Part shown: piece after piece, positions 1-7,322 of the stretch
Numbering within the stretch: the first letter of the stretch is position 1
Layout: every line of letters starts with the position of its first letter
From: Pontibacter litorisediminis
Lineage (GTDB): Bacteria; Bacteroidota; Bacteroidia; Cytophagales; Hymenobacteraceae
Length of the DNA stretch: 64,000 bases
NCBI RefSeq assembly: GCF_029360645.1
Contig: NZ_JARDUA010000004.1
Span: forward strand, 248,001 to 312,000
Direction of reading: 5' to 3'
The notes under the pieces: model-generated
The model's database searches: none
What the model saw: only the letters and a program-made list of their open reading frames with translations
Told to the model about the DNA's origin: nothing
Made by a program: the position numbers and the translations under genes

Positions 1-1
1 C

Positions 2-421
2 AACCTGAAGGATTCAGGCGTAGATTTCGTATGCGCAGATATTCCAGAAGCCAATACCCTGACGATAGGCATTTTCGCAGTGATGGCGCAGCACGAAAGG
101 GAAATGATTAGCAAGCGTACCAAGGAAGCGTTAGCTGCAAAGAAGCTTCGTGAACCAGACTGGCAGGCTGGCACACCCGCCAACCTGACGGCAGAAGCCA
201 CAAGGCGTAGCGTGCAGGTGCGTCAGCAAAACGCCCTGACAAACGAGAACAACGTGAAGGCCGCAGCGCTGGCGCAGTCCATGAAAAAGGAAGGATACAC
301 ACTAACAGCCATCGCCACGGCACTGAACAAAAAAGGCTTTAAAACGCGAAGGGGCAAAATGTTCATAGCCAAATCCGTTCAGCGCCTACTTGAAAAGGAC
401 TTTGACCTAATAACCGTTTAG
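2..421 (+). CDS. Serine recombinase (resolvase/invertase family), 5' end outside window
   Basis: The window opens inside this gene; the frame is open from base 2 and ends at a TAG, giving the last 139 residues. Residues about 15-45 match the end of the resolvase catalytic domain: a hydrophobic strand (LTIGIFAVMAQ) and then the long E helix signature with HEREMISKRTKEAL. The C-terminal part has the usual 'IA-x2-LN-x2-G-x-x-T-x-RG' pattern (AIATALNKKGFKTRRG) of the small DNA-binding domain, ending in VQRLLEKD. The catalytic serine would lie upstream of the window, so activity cannot be judged. Its size fits a resolvase or invertase rather than a large serine integrase. It belongs to the mobile element that also carries a tyrosine integrase at 5711-6970, so it may be a resolution or cargo-inversion enzyme rather than the element's integrase. 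Confidence 0.85.
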   Translation, partial: NLKDSGVDFVCADIPEANTLTIGIFAVMAQHEREMISKRTKEALAAKKLREPDWQAGTPANLTAEATRRSVQVRQQNALTNENNVKAAALAQSMKKEGYTLTAIATALNKKGFKTRRGKMFIAKSVQRLLEKDFDLITV

Positions 422-441
422 CCAATTTTAAATATAAAAAC

Positions 442-762
442 ATGAAGAGATTTAGCGAGTTGGTGACCGAGAGTACACCGCAACTGGACATAGCGGCAAG
501 GGCGTGGTGTGACGAGCAGGTAAAGCACTTGTCAGAAGCAAGTCGGTTAGAGTGGGCACAGGCACGATGGGCAAAGAACGACCTAAACCACCTAGATGGT
601 TTAAGCCTGACCAACTACTTTCAGAAAAACGAACTGGATGGAGAGCACAGCTACAGCGAATTTCTGACCGCCGTAAACATTGCGTGCGCAGACTTCTACT
701 ACGCCAACGGCGGCGAAATGAGTGAAGAAATCAAGCGCTTTAGCCAGAAGATGGGTCATTAA
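442..762 (+). CDS. Small hypothetical protein (106 aa) of the mobile element
   Basis: An ATG-started frame of 106 codons, 20 bp after the recombinase stop and in the same direction. I do not recognise a family. The protein is soluble, acidic to neutral and predicted helical, with aromatic-rich stretches (ADFYYANGG) and no signal peptide or membrane segment. A TTTAAAT box lies at 427-433, nine bases upstream of the ATG; the same box precedes the next two genes. Tight packing with the neighbours, matching direction and clean codon structure argue that it is real. It could be an accessory or regulatory protein of the element. Confidence 0.65.
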   Translation: MKRFSELVTESTPQLDIAARAWCDEQVKHLSEASRLEWAQARWAKNDLNHLDGLSLTNYFQKNELDGEHSYSEFLTAVNIACADFYYANGGEMSEEIKRFSQKMGH

Positions 763-793
763 TTCCTCAAACCAACTTTAAATCTTAAAATTC

Positions 794-1126
794 ATGGCAA
801 AAAAAATCACACCCAAGGAAATTGATTTTTTCACCACGTACTACGTGGCGGCAAGAACGTGGCATGGATTGCTTTTTGGGCAATTGTCCTGTGGGAAAAT
901 GGGGGACTTTGGTGATGTGTCTAGAATAGTTTTTGCAAAGAACCCAGATGACGTGGACGAGCACACCTATGACAACATACTGGTTGTCTTTAAGACCGAA
1001 AAAGGGCTGCACAACTGGCGCTTGAAGCACTACCCAGAGACAATACCCGTTCCGAAGCCAGAGAAACCAAAGCTGGTGACCATAGGCAGTGGCCCGAATA
1101 AGTTGGTTATTTCCAGCATCCTTTAA
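794..1126 (+). CDS. Small hypothetical protein (110 aa) of the mobile element
   Basis: An ATG-started frame of 110 codons, 31 bp after the previous stop. No family recognised. The sequence has a mixed alpha/beta look (VSRIVFAKNP, YDNILVVFKTEKG) and a proline- and lysine-rich segment near residues 84-92 (PVPKPEKPK), with no signal peptide or membrane span. A TTTAAAT box is at 777-783, ten bases before the start codon. It forms a short co-directional run with the genes at 442 and 1141, so they are probably co-transcribed. Confidence 0.65.
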   Translation: MAKKITPKEIDFFTTYYVAARTWHGLLFGQLSCGKMGDFGDVSRIVFAKNPDDVDEHTYDNILVVFKTEKGLHNWRLKHYPETIPVPKPEKPKLVTIGSGPNKLVISSIL

Positions 1127-1140
1127 ATTGCCGCTCCAGC

Positions 1141-1422
1141 ATGAAGTCTTTTACCGAACTAACGCCCTGCCAGAAATTTCTCCGTCAAAACCTAGCCCGC
1201 GTCATCGTCTACGGCGGCTTTATTGTGGCCTTGTACATTGGCATGAAAAAAATCGCAGACTTTCAGGGCGAGAAGCGGGAGCAGTATAATCGCATTGAGG
1301 ATACAATGATGAACTACTACAGCGAAACAAAGGGGCAAATGGACACGGTAGGCATGGCTGATTACATGCAGGAGCGTCTTTCCCCTGACGATTACAAGGC
1401 ATGGCAGCAGGAGGACAAATAA
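1141..1422 (+). CDS. Small single-span membrane protein (93 aa), unknown function
   Basis: An ATG-started 93-residue protein, 14 bp after the preceding stop. One hydrophobic segment is visible at about residues 20-36 (ARVIVYGGFIVALYIGM), flanked by basic residues on both sides; the remaining 55 residues are polar and charged, with a helical pattern (EQYNRIEDTMMNYYSETKG). This suggests a small inner-membrane protein with a cytoplasmic or periplasmic helical tail. The start is supported by a TTTAAAT box at 1122-1128 that overlaps the preceding stop codon. No family recognised. Confidence 0.65.
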   Translation: MKSFTELTPCQKFLRQNLARVIVYGGFIVALYIGMKKIADFQGEKREQYNRIEDTMMNYYSETKGQMDTVGMADYMQERLSPDDYKAWQQEDK

Positions 1423-1859
1423 GCCCCTTTGCAGCTACTTTAAATACTCTCCTGTGATTTCTGTCGCCAACATTGAAAAAGTGCCTACAACGGCCTTAAA
1501 CAGCCTAAAACAAGGTTTGTTCCAGCCGCTCTCATAGCTCCTTAACACCGCAGTTCTGCCTCTTTAGCCTGTCGTTGCCGCACCAGCTAAAAGCCCCCTT
1601 CCTTATATTGCTTTATTTGCATTTAGTTGCACGGTATGCCGACCCGCAGTTTAAGCTTTCGCAGGTTATTTAAATAGTTGACATAAAGCCACACGGATAG
1701 CTCTCTCCCCACCAATAATTTTGGCGCAAGTGCCTGTAACCGGCATTACAGGAGGCTATAGCAGATTAAAAATGCATTTTTATAGAGTAGAAGGCATTTA
1801 AGTATATATTTGAACTTTTGAATATAAAATGCTTCTTTTTTTGGAAAAAAAATAACAAT
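1423..1859 (+). promoter_or_regulatory. Gene-free stretch with palindromes upstream of the protease gene
   Basis: No convincing coding frame. It holds TTTAAAT boxes at 1439-1445 and 1669-1675, a hairpin CCTGTAA-CCGGCA-TTACAGG at about 1733-1752, and a perfect 16-bp palindrome TAAAAATGCATTTTTA at 1767-1782, about 80 bp before the protease ATG. The palindrome could be an operator or promoter element for the protease gene. There is no Shine-Dalgarno sequence; the start is preceded by an A-rich tract, common in Bacteroidota. Confidence 0.45.
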
Positions 1860-2651
1860 ATGAGAAACGTAACAGATACACATTTAACCTTTTCAGTTTT
1901 AATCTCTTTAGGTTCATCAAGTGGTTCAGGTTTCCTGTATAATTCAGGTAAGTATATTTATTTAGTGACTGCAAGACATGTTCTATATAATGATGAAAGA
2001 GATTTAAGGGAAAAAGAGATTGAGATAACTTGTCAGACTGTTAATTTAAATAGTGATGATGTAAATATGTACAGACTAAATCTAGATAAGTTAGAATCAA
2101 CCTGTCATAGGAATAGAGATGTGGCTATTGTTAAATTTGCTGCTGTTAAGAAACCTTCAGAAGAAGGTAAAAACGGTAAGCTAAGACTCCTTTCAGGAGC
2201 CGAAAAAACTGTTGCTGCTCCAACAGGTCCAGTTGTTGCTTCAGAAATAAACATAGGTAAGTTTCATGAGGTTATGGTTTCCAATGATGTATATCTCTTC
2301 GGCTACCCTGTATCGATTGGGTTGCCAAGAAGTCCTCAATTTGACCCAAATAAGCCATTGTTAAGGAAAGGTGTTGTCGCTAACGTTCACTCTTCTGCTC
2401 AAACAATAATTTTAGATTGCCCTGCTTATGGTGGTAATAGCGGAGGCCCAGTAGTACAAATAATACATGAGCCTAAGAAAACAATGAAAATTATTGGAGT
2501 AGTTTCGCAGTACATACCATTCGTTCAACATTGGAGAAATGACAGAGATAAGCTCGTGCATACAGAACACTTAAATTCTGGCTACTCAGTTGCTACCTCT
2601 TTTAATCCAATTTTGGAGTTGATTGAAAGTGTAGAACTAGCTAAGGTTTAA
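1860..2651 (+). CDS. Trypsin-like serine protease (chymotrypsin fold), AT-rich cargo gene
   Basis: Counting from the ATG at 1860 the protein has 263 residues; an in-frame TTG at 1818 would add 14 lysine/phenylalanine-rich residues and is less likely. The trypsin-like triad is readable: His40 in TARHVL, Asp87 in RDVAIVKF and Ser194 in GGNSGGPVV, with the GNSGGP motif intact. The N-terminus (SSSGSGFLY) matches the first strands of HtrA-like protease cores. No PDZ domain, signal peptide or membrane segment is seen, so it is probably a stand-alone cytoplasmic protease. Base composition is far more AT-rich than even the surrounding element, and the gene is flanked by gene-free stretches, which suggests a separately acquired cargo. 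Stand-alone trypsin-like proteases are known as effectors in several anti-phage systems, but nothing here proves that role. Confidence 0.85.
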   Translation: MRNVTDTHLTFSVLISLGSSSGSGFLYNSGKYIYLVTARHVLYNDERDLREKEIEITCQTVNLNSDDVNMYRLNLDKLESTCHRNRDVAIVKFAAVKKPSEEGKNGKLRLLSGAEKTVAAPTGPVVASEINIGKFHEVMVSNDVYLFGYPVSIGLPRSPQFDPNKPLLRKGVVANVHSSAQTIILDCPAYGGNSGGPVVQIIHEPKKTMKIIGVVSQYIPFVQHWRNDRDKLVHTEHLNSGYSVATSFNPILELIESVELAKV

Positions 2652-3120
2652 GTAGTGTTTATAATTGTCTATAGACACATGTTTAACAGCGAGTTAACCA
2701 ACGGAGAGGCAGCATAAGCTTTCATTACTTTTCTAGTATAGAAATGCAGAAGGAAAGGAAATTGAATTGATAGCGATAGAAGTAAGTTTACCTATCAGGA
2801 AAAGTAAGAAAACCTTCTGCATCAAAATTCAACCTTTATGCTTAGTCTGTGCCTTGCCTACGGCTGCACAATTGGTGGTACTACATGAAACCACCGCCTG
2901 AACACGCCTTTTGAAGCCGTAAGTTACAGCCGCAGAACAAGGCATTTAAAGCCGTTTTAAGCACCTCCTGACGCAGCCAATGAAGTACTTTAAGAGTGGC
3001 AACAGAGTGGCTTAAAACGGCTTATTTTGCTCTTAAACAGGCTGTATTTATACGCTGTTACAGCGGCAGTAATAGACGTACAGCCTACCCCTTCCTCGCT
3101 AATTTTAAATTTAAAATTCC
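2652..3120. repeat. Gene-free stretch rich in inverted repeats, possible replication or control region
   Basis: No gene is supported. The stretch has a perfect 12-bp inverted repeat GCCGTTTTAAGC (2951-2962) and GCTTAAAACGGC (3010-3021) around a 47-bp spacer, a short palindrome CGCTGTTACAGCG (3053-3065), and an 18-bp perfect AT palindrome at 3101-3118 (AATTTTAAATTTAAAATT) directly beyond the stop codon of the polymerase-like gene. The last could act as a bidirectional transcription stop. Its position beside the polymerase-like gene makes an origin of replication conceivable, but this is inference. Confidence 0.5.
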
Positions 3121-4740
3121 CTACGCCGCTCGCGCCATTTTAGACTCCAGATTCTCAGGGCACAGCAGCTTCACCGTCAGGTTCGGCACAGCCCCGATGT
3201 ATCTTTCAAACTCCTCCTCCATGACCCGCTTCAGGTAAAGCTCGTTTCCCTCCGTGGTCATAAGGCTGTCATGTATGGTAAACAGCGGCAGGTCTGGCCG
3301 CTCGGTTTTGACGCGCTCGCAAACCTTGCTCAAGATAACATAGGCTTCCACTGATTGCAGCAGGCAGGCCAGCAGCGCGTTGTTGCCTTCCTTTATTTTC
3401 TCAAACACTCGGTAAATGGTGGGGAAGCACGACCTGAACGTGTCCTTTGCCAACACGCGACTTTCTCTGGAGTTTCGCTCTTTAAGCGTTCGCGGCTCGG
3501 CCATGTCTTCCTCGTTTTTGGAGAAGAGGATGGTAAACACCACCTTTTTCATGTCGTCACGTTGTATGTTCTCCCTTCCTGTCCTGTTCCTGTACTCCTC
3601 TAACAGGTACTCATATACTCCCCCGCTAATGACAAGGTCTCTGTATCTCTCTAACTCTTCTCTGTCTATGTCTCCTACTAAATCTCGAAACATAACGAGG
3701 GAAGACGTGTTGTGTAGACGTTGGTAGGTATGGTGTGTGTACAGACCTTCCGTGTGTTGTTGTGTGAAGGACATAGGCACCTGTGTTATGGGTGTGTTGC
3801 AATAGGTCGTGTTATCAGTACTTGTTAACAGGACATTAGAAGATATAGAAAAATTTGTCTCGCAAACGCCTCCCTCCTTGCCCTCCCAAAACGCCCTGTT
3901 TAAAATCGCAAGGCTGAAGAACGGCTGGCTGTTCTTCACGTCTATTTCAACAAGCCTTTTCCCGTCATAGGTCAGGAAATTGCGAAACTCCCTTTTCAAG
4001 TTGCTTAACGAGGTATGCACCCTGCCCGCCTTCTCGTCCACTTTAAAGAAGTACACCTGCTCCGAAACGCGCACTGCTGCCTGAAGCGTGCTGAAGTACT
4101 TGTGTATAGCCTTCTCGCGGCGCGTCAGCTTAACCCTGTCAAGGTCTTGCTGGCTGCGCCTGGAACGGTTCACCTCCTTTATCCTTCCCTTTAGCCTGCT
4201 GTGGCTGTCGTCATACACCCTTACCTTGTCTTTCAGCATAGTCTTGTGCAGGTACTCCCTAACCGCTTCTATGTCAAGCTCCAGTTTCCCGCGCAGGTAC
4301 CAGTCAAGGAGGTGTGCGTGTGGCTTGCACCTGTCATCCAGCAGGACTTTTGCAATGGCCTTTTCGTTGGCCTTTTTTACGCGGGCAGTGAAGCCCTTTA
4401 AAAGTTCTATCTCCCTAAAGCCGCCCCTGTAGTGGCTTGTAAGGCGGTATTTTCTGGACGTTTCCCCGACGATGTACTGGGCGTTTTCCTCAAACACGCC
4501 CGTTCTTGTTAAGTAGTTTAAATAAGTTTTATAGTTGTTGCCAATGGTATTCTTCAATGCCACTGAGTTGATTGGCACAAACCCGCCCCATGCCTGCAAG
4601 TCCTTGTTGTTGGCAGGAATGGAGACGATTAGGCTAACCACGTATAGGAGCTTGTCTTTCTTGAACTTGGTTATCTCTGTAGGAGGGTATGCGGCAGTGT
4701 GCTGGTCTACGTCAAAGTTTGACGGGATAAAGTAAATCAT
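3121..4740 (-). CDS. Polymerase-like protein with family A palm motifs and an N-terminal winged-helix-like region
   Basis: Counted from the ATG at 4740 the protein has 539 residues (a TTG at 4755 would add five). The C-terminal half carries, in order, the hallmarks of family A polymerases: AGRVHTSLSNL around residue 240 (compare TGRLSSSDPNLQ in Pol I), motif A as VEIDVKNSQP with Asp267, motif B as R394-x3-K398-x7-FS (Pol I: R-x3-K-x7-YG), and motif C as TIHDSL with His490-Asp491. Motifs A and B are separated by more residues than in Pol I, with a low-complexity polar insert near residues 286-347. Residues about 50-110 (VPINSVALKNTIG, then KYRLT) look like a winged helix. No exonuclease motifs are seen. 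Known homologues of this type are usually annotated hypothetical; I infer a replication protein of the element. The divergence of motif A (D-x-K-N-S instead of D-x-S-x-x-E) leaves the exact chemistry open. Confidence 0.7.
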   Translation of the reverse strand: MIYFIPSNFDVDQHTAAYPPTEITKFKKDKLLYVVSLIVSIPANNKDLQAWGGFVPINSVALKNTIGNNYKTYLNYLTRTGVFEENAQYIVGETSRKYRLTSHYRGGFREIELLKGFTARVKKANEKAIAKVLLDDRCKPHAHLLDWYLRGKLELDIEAVREYLHKTMLKDKVRVYDDSHSRLKGRIKEVNRSRRSQQDLDRVKLTRREKAIHKYFSTLQAAVRVSEQVYFFKVDEKAGRVHTSLSNLKREFRNFLTYDGKRLVEIDVKNSQPFFSLAILNRAFWEGKEGGVCETNFSISSNVLLTSTDNTTYCNTPITQVPMSFTQQHTEGLYTHHTYQRLHNTSSLVMFRDLVGDIDREELERYRDLVISGGVYEYLLEEYRNRTGRENIQRDDMKKVVFTILFSKNEEDMAEPRTLKERNSRESRVLAKDTFRSCFPTIYRVFEKIKEGNNALLACLLQSVEAYVILSKVCERVKTERPDLPLFTIHDSLMTTEGNELYLKRVMEEEFERYIGAVPNLTVKLLCPENLESKMARAA

Positions 4741-4820
4741 AATCTCTCCGCTCAATCAATCTGCCCACGTCCAACGTCTCTGGAATCGCACTGTCATCGT
4801 GTTAAATAATTTAATGGGCA

Positions 4821-5144
4821 CTAGTTGTACATGGCGTGCATTTCCTTTGCACGCTCAATTTCTTCATGGACGAAGACAGCCCCGTTATAGCCTAGCAGTT
4901 TGTGCTCCTTAAGAAAGCCGCTCTTCACCAGTCTCTTCAGTGCAGCTGGTGTTATATCAGCGTATACACAGGCCTGCGGTCTTGTTAGCGGGCACTTGAA
5001 AGTGTCGTTTGGTTCTATTTCTGTGGCTGTATGGAGTTGCCACACCCCGTCAGGGTATTGAGCATTGATAATGATTTTTCTGTACACCATGTAATAGGGT
5101 GTAGCTTTGAGCTGGGACAAAATGTTTGTAGATGTCGTGTTCAT
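4821..5144 (-). CDS. Small DNA-binding protein (107 aa), winged-helix/excisionase-like
   Basis: An ATG-started 107-residue protein. The C-terminal half reads as a helix-turn-helix with wing: RPQACVYADITPAALKRLVKSGFL followed by a short hairpin (YNGAVFV) and a last helix (HEEIERAKEM), the order seen in MerR-like and excisionase-like domains. The N-terminal half has no recognised fold. It lies between the polymerase-like gene and a second HTH gene, all on the minus strand. An AT-rich palindromic box (TTAAATTATTTAA, about 5155-5167) lies 11 bp upstream of its start and similar boxes occur before the neighbouring genes, which may be common control sites. Confidence 0.6.
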   Translation of the reverse strand: MNTTSTNILSQLKATPYYMVYRKIIINAQYPDGVWQLHTATEIEPNDTFKCPLTRPQACVYADITPAALKRLVKSGFLKEHKLLGYNGAVFVHEEIERAKEMHAMYN

Positions 5145-5176
5145 GTGTTGGTCGTTAAATTATTTAATGAAATATG

Positions 5177-5482
5177 TTAGTTAAGCTGCTTTTGGCTCTT
5201 TAGCGCATGTACTAATTCAGAGGCGAAGTAGTGGTAGCCCCTAACGCCTTTCCATTTGTGTCTTGGGATAGCCCCAGATTCTGCCAAATCTCTAAGGACA
5301 GGCACGCTAATATTTAAAAACGCGGCTGCTTCTTCGGTCGTAAGCGGCTTTTCTACGCCCGTATTCCCTAATGAAGGAAGCTTTGTGCTCATGTAATTAT
5401 CTACCGCGTTTGAAATCGCGTTTGAAAAGCCGTGAATTATGTCGGCAAGGGTAATAGTGTTCAGGTCAACAAGATTTACCAT
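5177..5482 (-). CDS. Excisionase-family helix-turn-helix protein (101 aa)
   Basis: The C-terminal part (TTEEAAAFLNISVPVLRDLAESG, then a RGYHYF wing and a final helix) is a clear HTH_17/excisionase-type winged helix: T-x-E-E-A-A-x-x-L is the family opening. The frame is open further upstream to 5605, but the ATG at 5482 is preferred: the preceding residues are unlike the family, and the AT-rich box AATTAAATTATTTAATT sits at about 5500-5516, just upstream. Proteins of this kind next to a tyrosine integrase act as recombination directionality factors or as regulators. Length and context fit either role. Confidence 0.75.
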   Translation of the reverse strand: MVNLVDLNTITLADIIHGFSNAISNAVDNYMSTKLPSLGNTGVEKPLTTEEAAAFLNISVPVLRDLAESGAIPRHKWKGVRGYHYFASELVHALKSQKQLN

Positions 5483-5675
5483 GTTGGTCAAGGTTAAAAA
5501 AATTAAATTATTTAATTGGTTTAAGGTGCCCGTAGGCGAGGATATGAACGTGAGGTCAGCCCGGGTGAAAACGCTGTAAACGCTTTTTATTCTGTCATTT
5601 AACAATCACAATGCAAAGGTATGGCGAGAGACCACAAATGGCGGCAGGTTTTCTGAGAAATTTTGGAAAGTCCAA

Positions 5676-5699
5676 AAAAAGGGGCCGAAGCCCCTTTTT
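5676..5699 (-). terminator. Terminator of the integrase gene
   Basis: A hairpin with stem AAAAAGGGGC/GCCCCTTTTT and a CGAA loop, 12 bp beyond the integrase stop, with a T run on the minus strand. It separates the integrase from the HTH gene at 5177-5482, so the latter needs its own promoter. Confidence 0.8.
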
Positions 5700-5710
5700 C
5701 CTTAAATAAC

Positions 5711-6970
5711 TTAAGCAGCCCAGTGCTTGTTTACCTCCGCATCTATGTGCTTCTGGTTCTTTGCCAGGTACCTCATCAGCATTCTGTGGTCTTTATGACC
5801 TGTCACACCTCTAATAGCTAGTTCTGTCATGCCCTTTTCTGAAGAGAGGGTGCAATAAGACCTTCTTGCGGTGTGGCTGGATATGAACTGGTATTTGGGG
5901 CCAGCTTTCTCAATTCGCTTATTACCGCGATTAAATACTTTAACGGTGTGTTCATCAATCTTGGCGAGCTGACAAACGTCTTTAATATACCTATTAAACG
6001 GCTGGTTCTTGAGGTCAGGGAATACTAGACTTGTGGGAGCGCCTTTTTGTTGCTGCTCCAGCACCCTTTTCGCTTCACCAACTATCTGCACCTTCATTTC
6101 CTCTGTGCGGCTAGCTTTCGTTTGGAAGAGGTGCCAGTAAATTTTTCCGTCAGTTGTATACTTAATGTTGCTCCATGTGAGCGTTCGCACGTCTTCAAAG
6201 CGTTGCGCAGTATAAAGTTGGAACAAGAACTTATCCCTGATTCTTGCAAGGTGTGGTTTACTATCCAGATTTAAGGTAGCCAGTCTCTCTACTTCCGCCT
6301 CTTCCAGAGCAATTACTTTAGTAGGTTCTCTATCTGTCTTAAAATCTTGGAAGGCGGGATTGCTGTGATATCCATGCTTCATCGCCCACTTCATGTACGT
6401 TTTAAGGCTTCCAATATTTTTACCTACAGTGGTGTTGTTCTGTAAAAGAACGGTATTTAAAAAGTGCCTAAACCGTACCTCAAACGAAGTGCTTATAGAT
6501 TCAAAAGTAACTTTGTATTTGCAGTCGACCTCAAACTGCTTCAGTTGCTTTATGAGGGTATTGTCTCGCTGTATTGTTTTAGGGTCTAGCCTTAGCTTTC
6601 TTTCCTCTAGGAACTCAGTATGCCTTTCAAAAAAGTCTTTTATGTCTGCTTCATGTTTAAGGTCATTATGCCCTGAAATAAACTGCTTGATTGTTTCTGG
6701 GCTCGGGATAATTCCTAAGCTGGTATAATGGCGGTAGCATTCATGCACCTTTTCCTCTATCTCTAAAAGTTTGCTTTTGTACTCCGCATAATCTCCAAAG
6801 CTAGCCTTGGGGAAAGATTTCTTATCGTCCCAATTAGAGGGTAGGATAGAAATTCCAGAAGATACGCGAATTCGTTCGCCGTAGCGGAAGTTGACCATGA
6901 TTAAAGCTGGCTTGGCTTTCTCTTTTCCTGCTGCCTTCTTAAGCCAGAAAGTCACGTTTGGTTTTTTCAT
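5711..6970 (-). CDS. Tyrosine recombinase / integrase of the mobile element
   Basis: A 419-residue Bacteroidota-type integrase. Residues 1-95 form the arm-binding domain (strand-rich, with the typical GERIRVSSGISILPSNWD), about 105-210 the SAM-like core-binding domain, and about 220-419 the catalytic domain. The catalytic set is complete: Arg257 in QRFEDVRTLTW, Lys285 in QTKASR, His366-x2-Arg369 in HTARRS, His392 in GHKDHRM and the nucleophile Tyr401 in MRYLA. The ATG at 6970 is the first good start and a gene-free AT-rich stretch of 350 bp lies upstream. The gene reads away from the putative attachment site at about 7178-7215, the usual arrangement for integrating elements. It is probably the enzyme that inserted this element. 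Confidence 0.95.
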   Translation of the reverse strand: MKKPNVTFWLKKAAGKEKAKPALIMVNFRYGERIRVSSGISILPSNWDDKKSFPKASFGDYAEYKSKLLEIEEKVHECYRHYTSLGIIPSPETIKQFISGHNDLKHEADIKDFFERHTEFLEERKLRLDPKTIQRDNTLIKQLKQFEVDCKYKVTFESISTSFEVRFRHFLNTVLLQNNTTVGKNIGSLKTYMKWAMKHGYHSNPAFQDFKTDREPTKVIALEEAEVERLATLNLDSKPHLARIRDKFLFQLYTAQRFEDVRTLTWSNIKYTTDGKIYWHLFQTKASRTEEMKVQIVGEAKRVLEQQQKGAPTSLVFPDLKNQPFNRYIKDVCQLAKIDEHTVKVFNRGNKRIEKAGPKYQFISSHTARRSYCTLSSEKGMTELAIRGVTGHKDHRMLMRYLAKNQKHIDAEVNKHWAA

Positions 6971-7177
6971 TGTAAATGTTCATTTATGGTGCAAAATTAT
7001 CCGCGGGGGTGCAGTTGAAACTATCATTGACCATATTTTTGAAAAGACCAATCAAGGTGACCAAAAGGTGACCAAAATCGCTTTAACACCTTTCAAATGT
7101 TTTCACCACCTTTTATCCAAAACTGTTTGTTTTAGCTTCTTAAATCTAATTTGGGGTAATTACTGCAAAGCAGGTAT

Positions 7178-7215
7178 AACTTTCAGTAGTCTTGTCCCCG
7201 CTACCTCAGAAAAAC
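7178..7215 (+). other. Putative right attachment site: remnant of a tRNA 3' end
   Basis: The stretch AGTCTTGTCCCCGCTACC can be read as the 3' half of a T arm plus acceptor strand (stem CTTGT, acceptor CCCCGCT, then A-CC), resembling the 3' end of a methionine tRNA. No 5' part of a tRNA is present upstream, where the sequence is AT-rich element DNA. It is followed immediately by a terminator hairpin. This is the pattern left when an element inserts into a tRNA 3' end, leaving the intact tRNA at the far end, outside this window. The exact core is uncertain. Confidence 0.4.
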
Positions 7216-7244
7216 GCCTGATTCAGAAATGAGTCAGGCGTTTT
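7211..7244. terminator. Bidirectional terminator at the element/chromosome boundary
   Basis: A 14-bp stem (AAAACGCCTGATTC with GAGTCAGGCGTTTT, one G-T pair) around a six-base loop, with A and T runs on the two sides so that it can work both ways. It would stop the GH5 operon coming from the right and, if the attachment-site reading is correct, was originally the terminator of the tRNA gene. Confidence 0.8.
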
Positions 7245-7322
7245 GTTTTTATGCGGCCATTTTCGCTTCTGCGCCTCTCCAGCTACTGCCGCTCTTTCTA
7301 AGTATAAGTATTCGATGTAACT

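Noticed and set aside
442-1422. Toxin-antitoxin pair in the small genes of the element
   Set aside because: Sizes would fit, but no toxin or antitoxin family features are visible and there are three genes, one a membrane protein.
2996-3238. Plus-strand frame overlapping the end of the polymerase-like gene
   Set aside because: It lies opposite the well-supported gene and crosses the inverted repeats.
3690-3870. Intein or intron in the polymerase-like gene
   Set aside because: The polar insert between motifs A and B lacks intein splice-junction residues and intron signs; it is a low-complexity insert within one frame.
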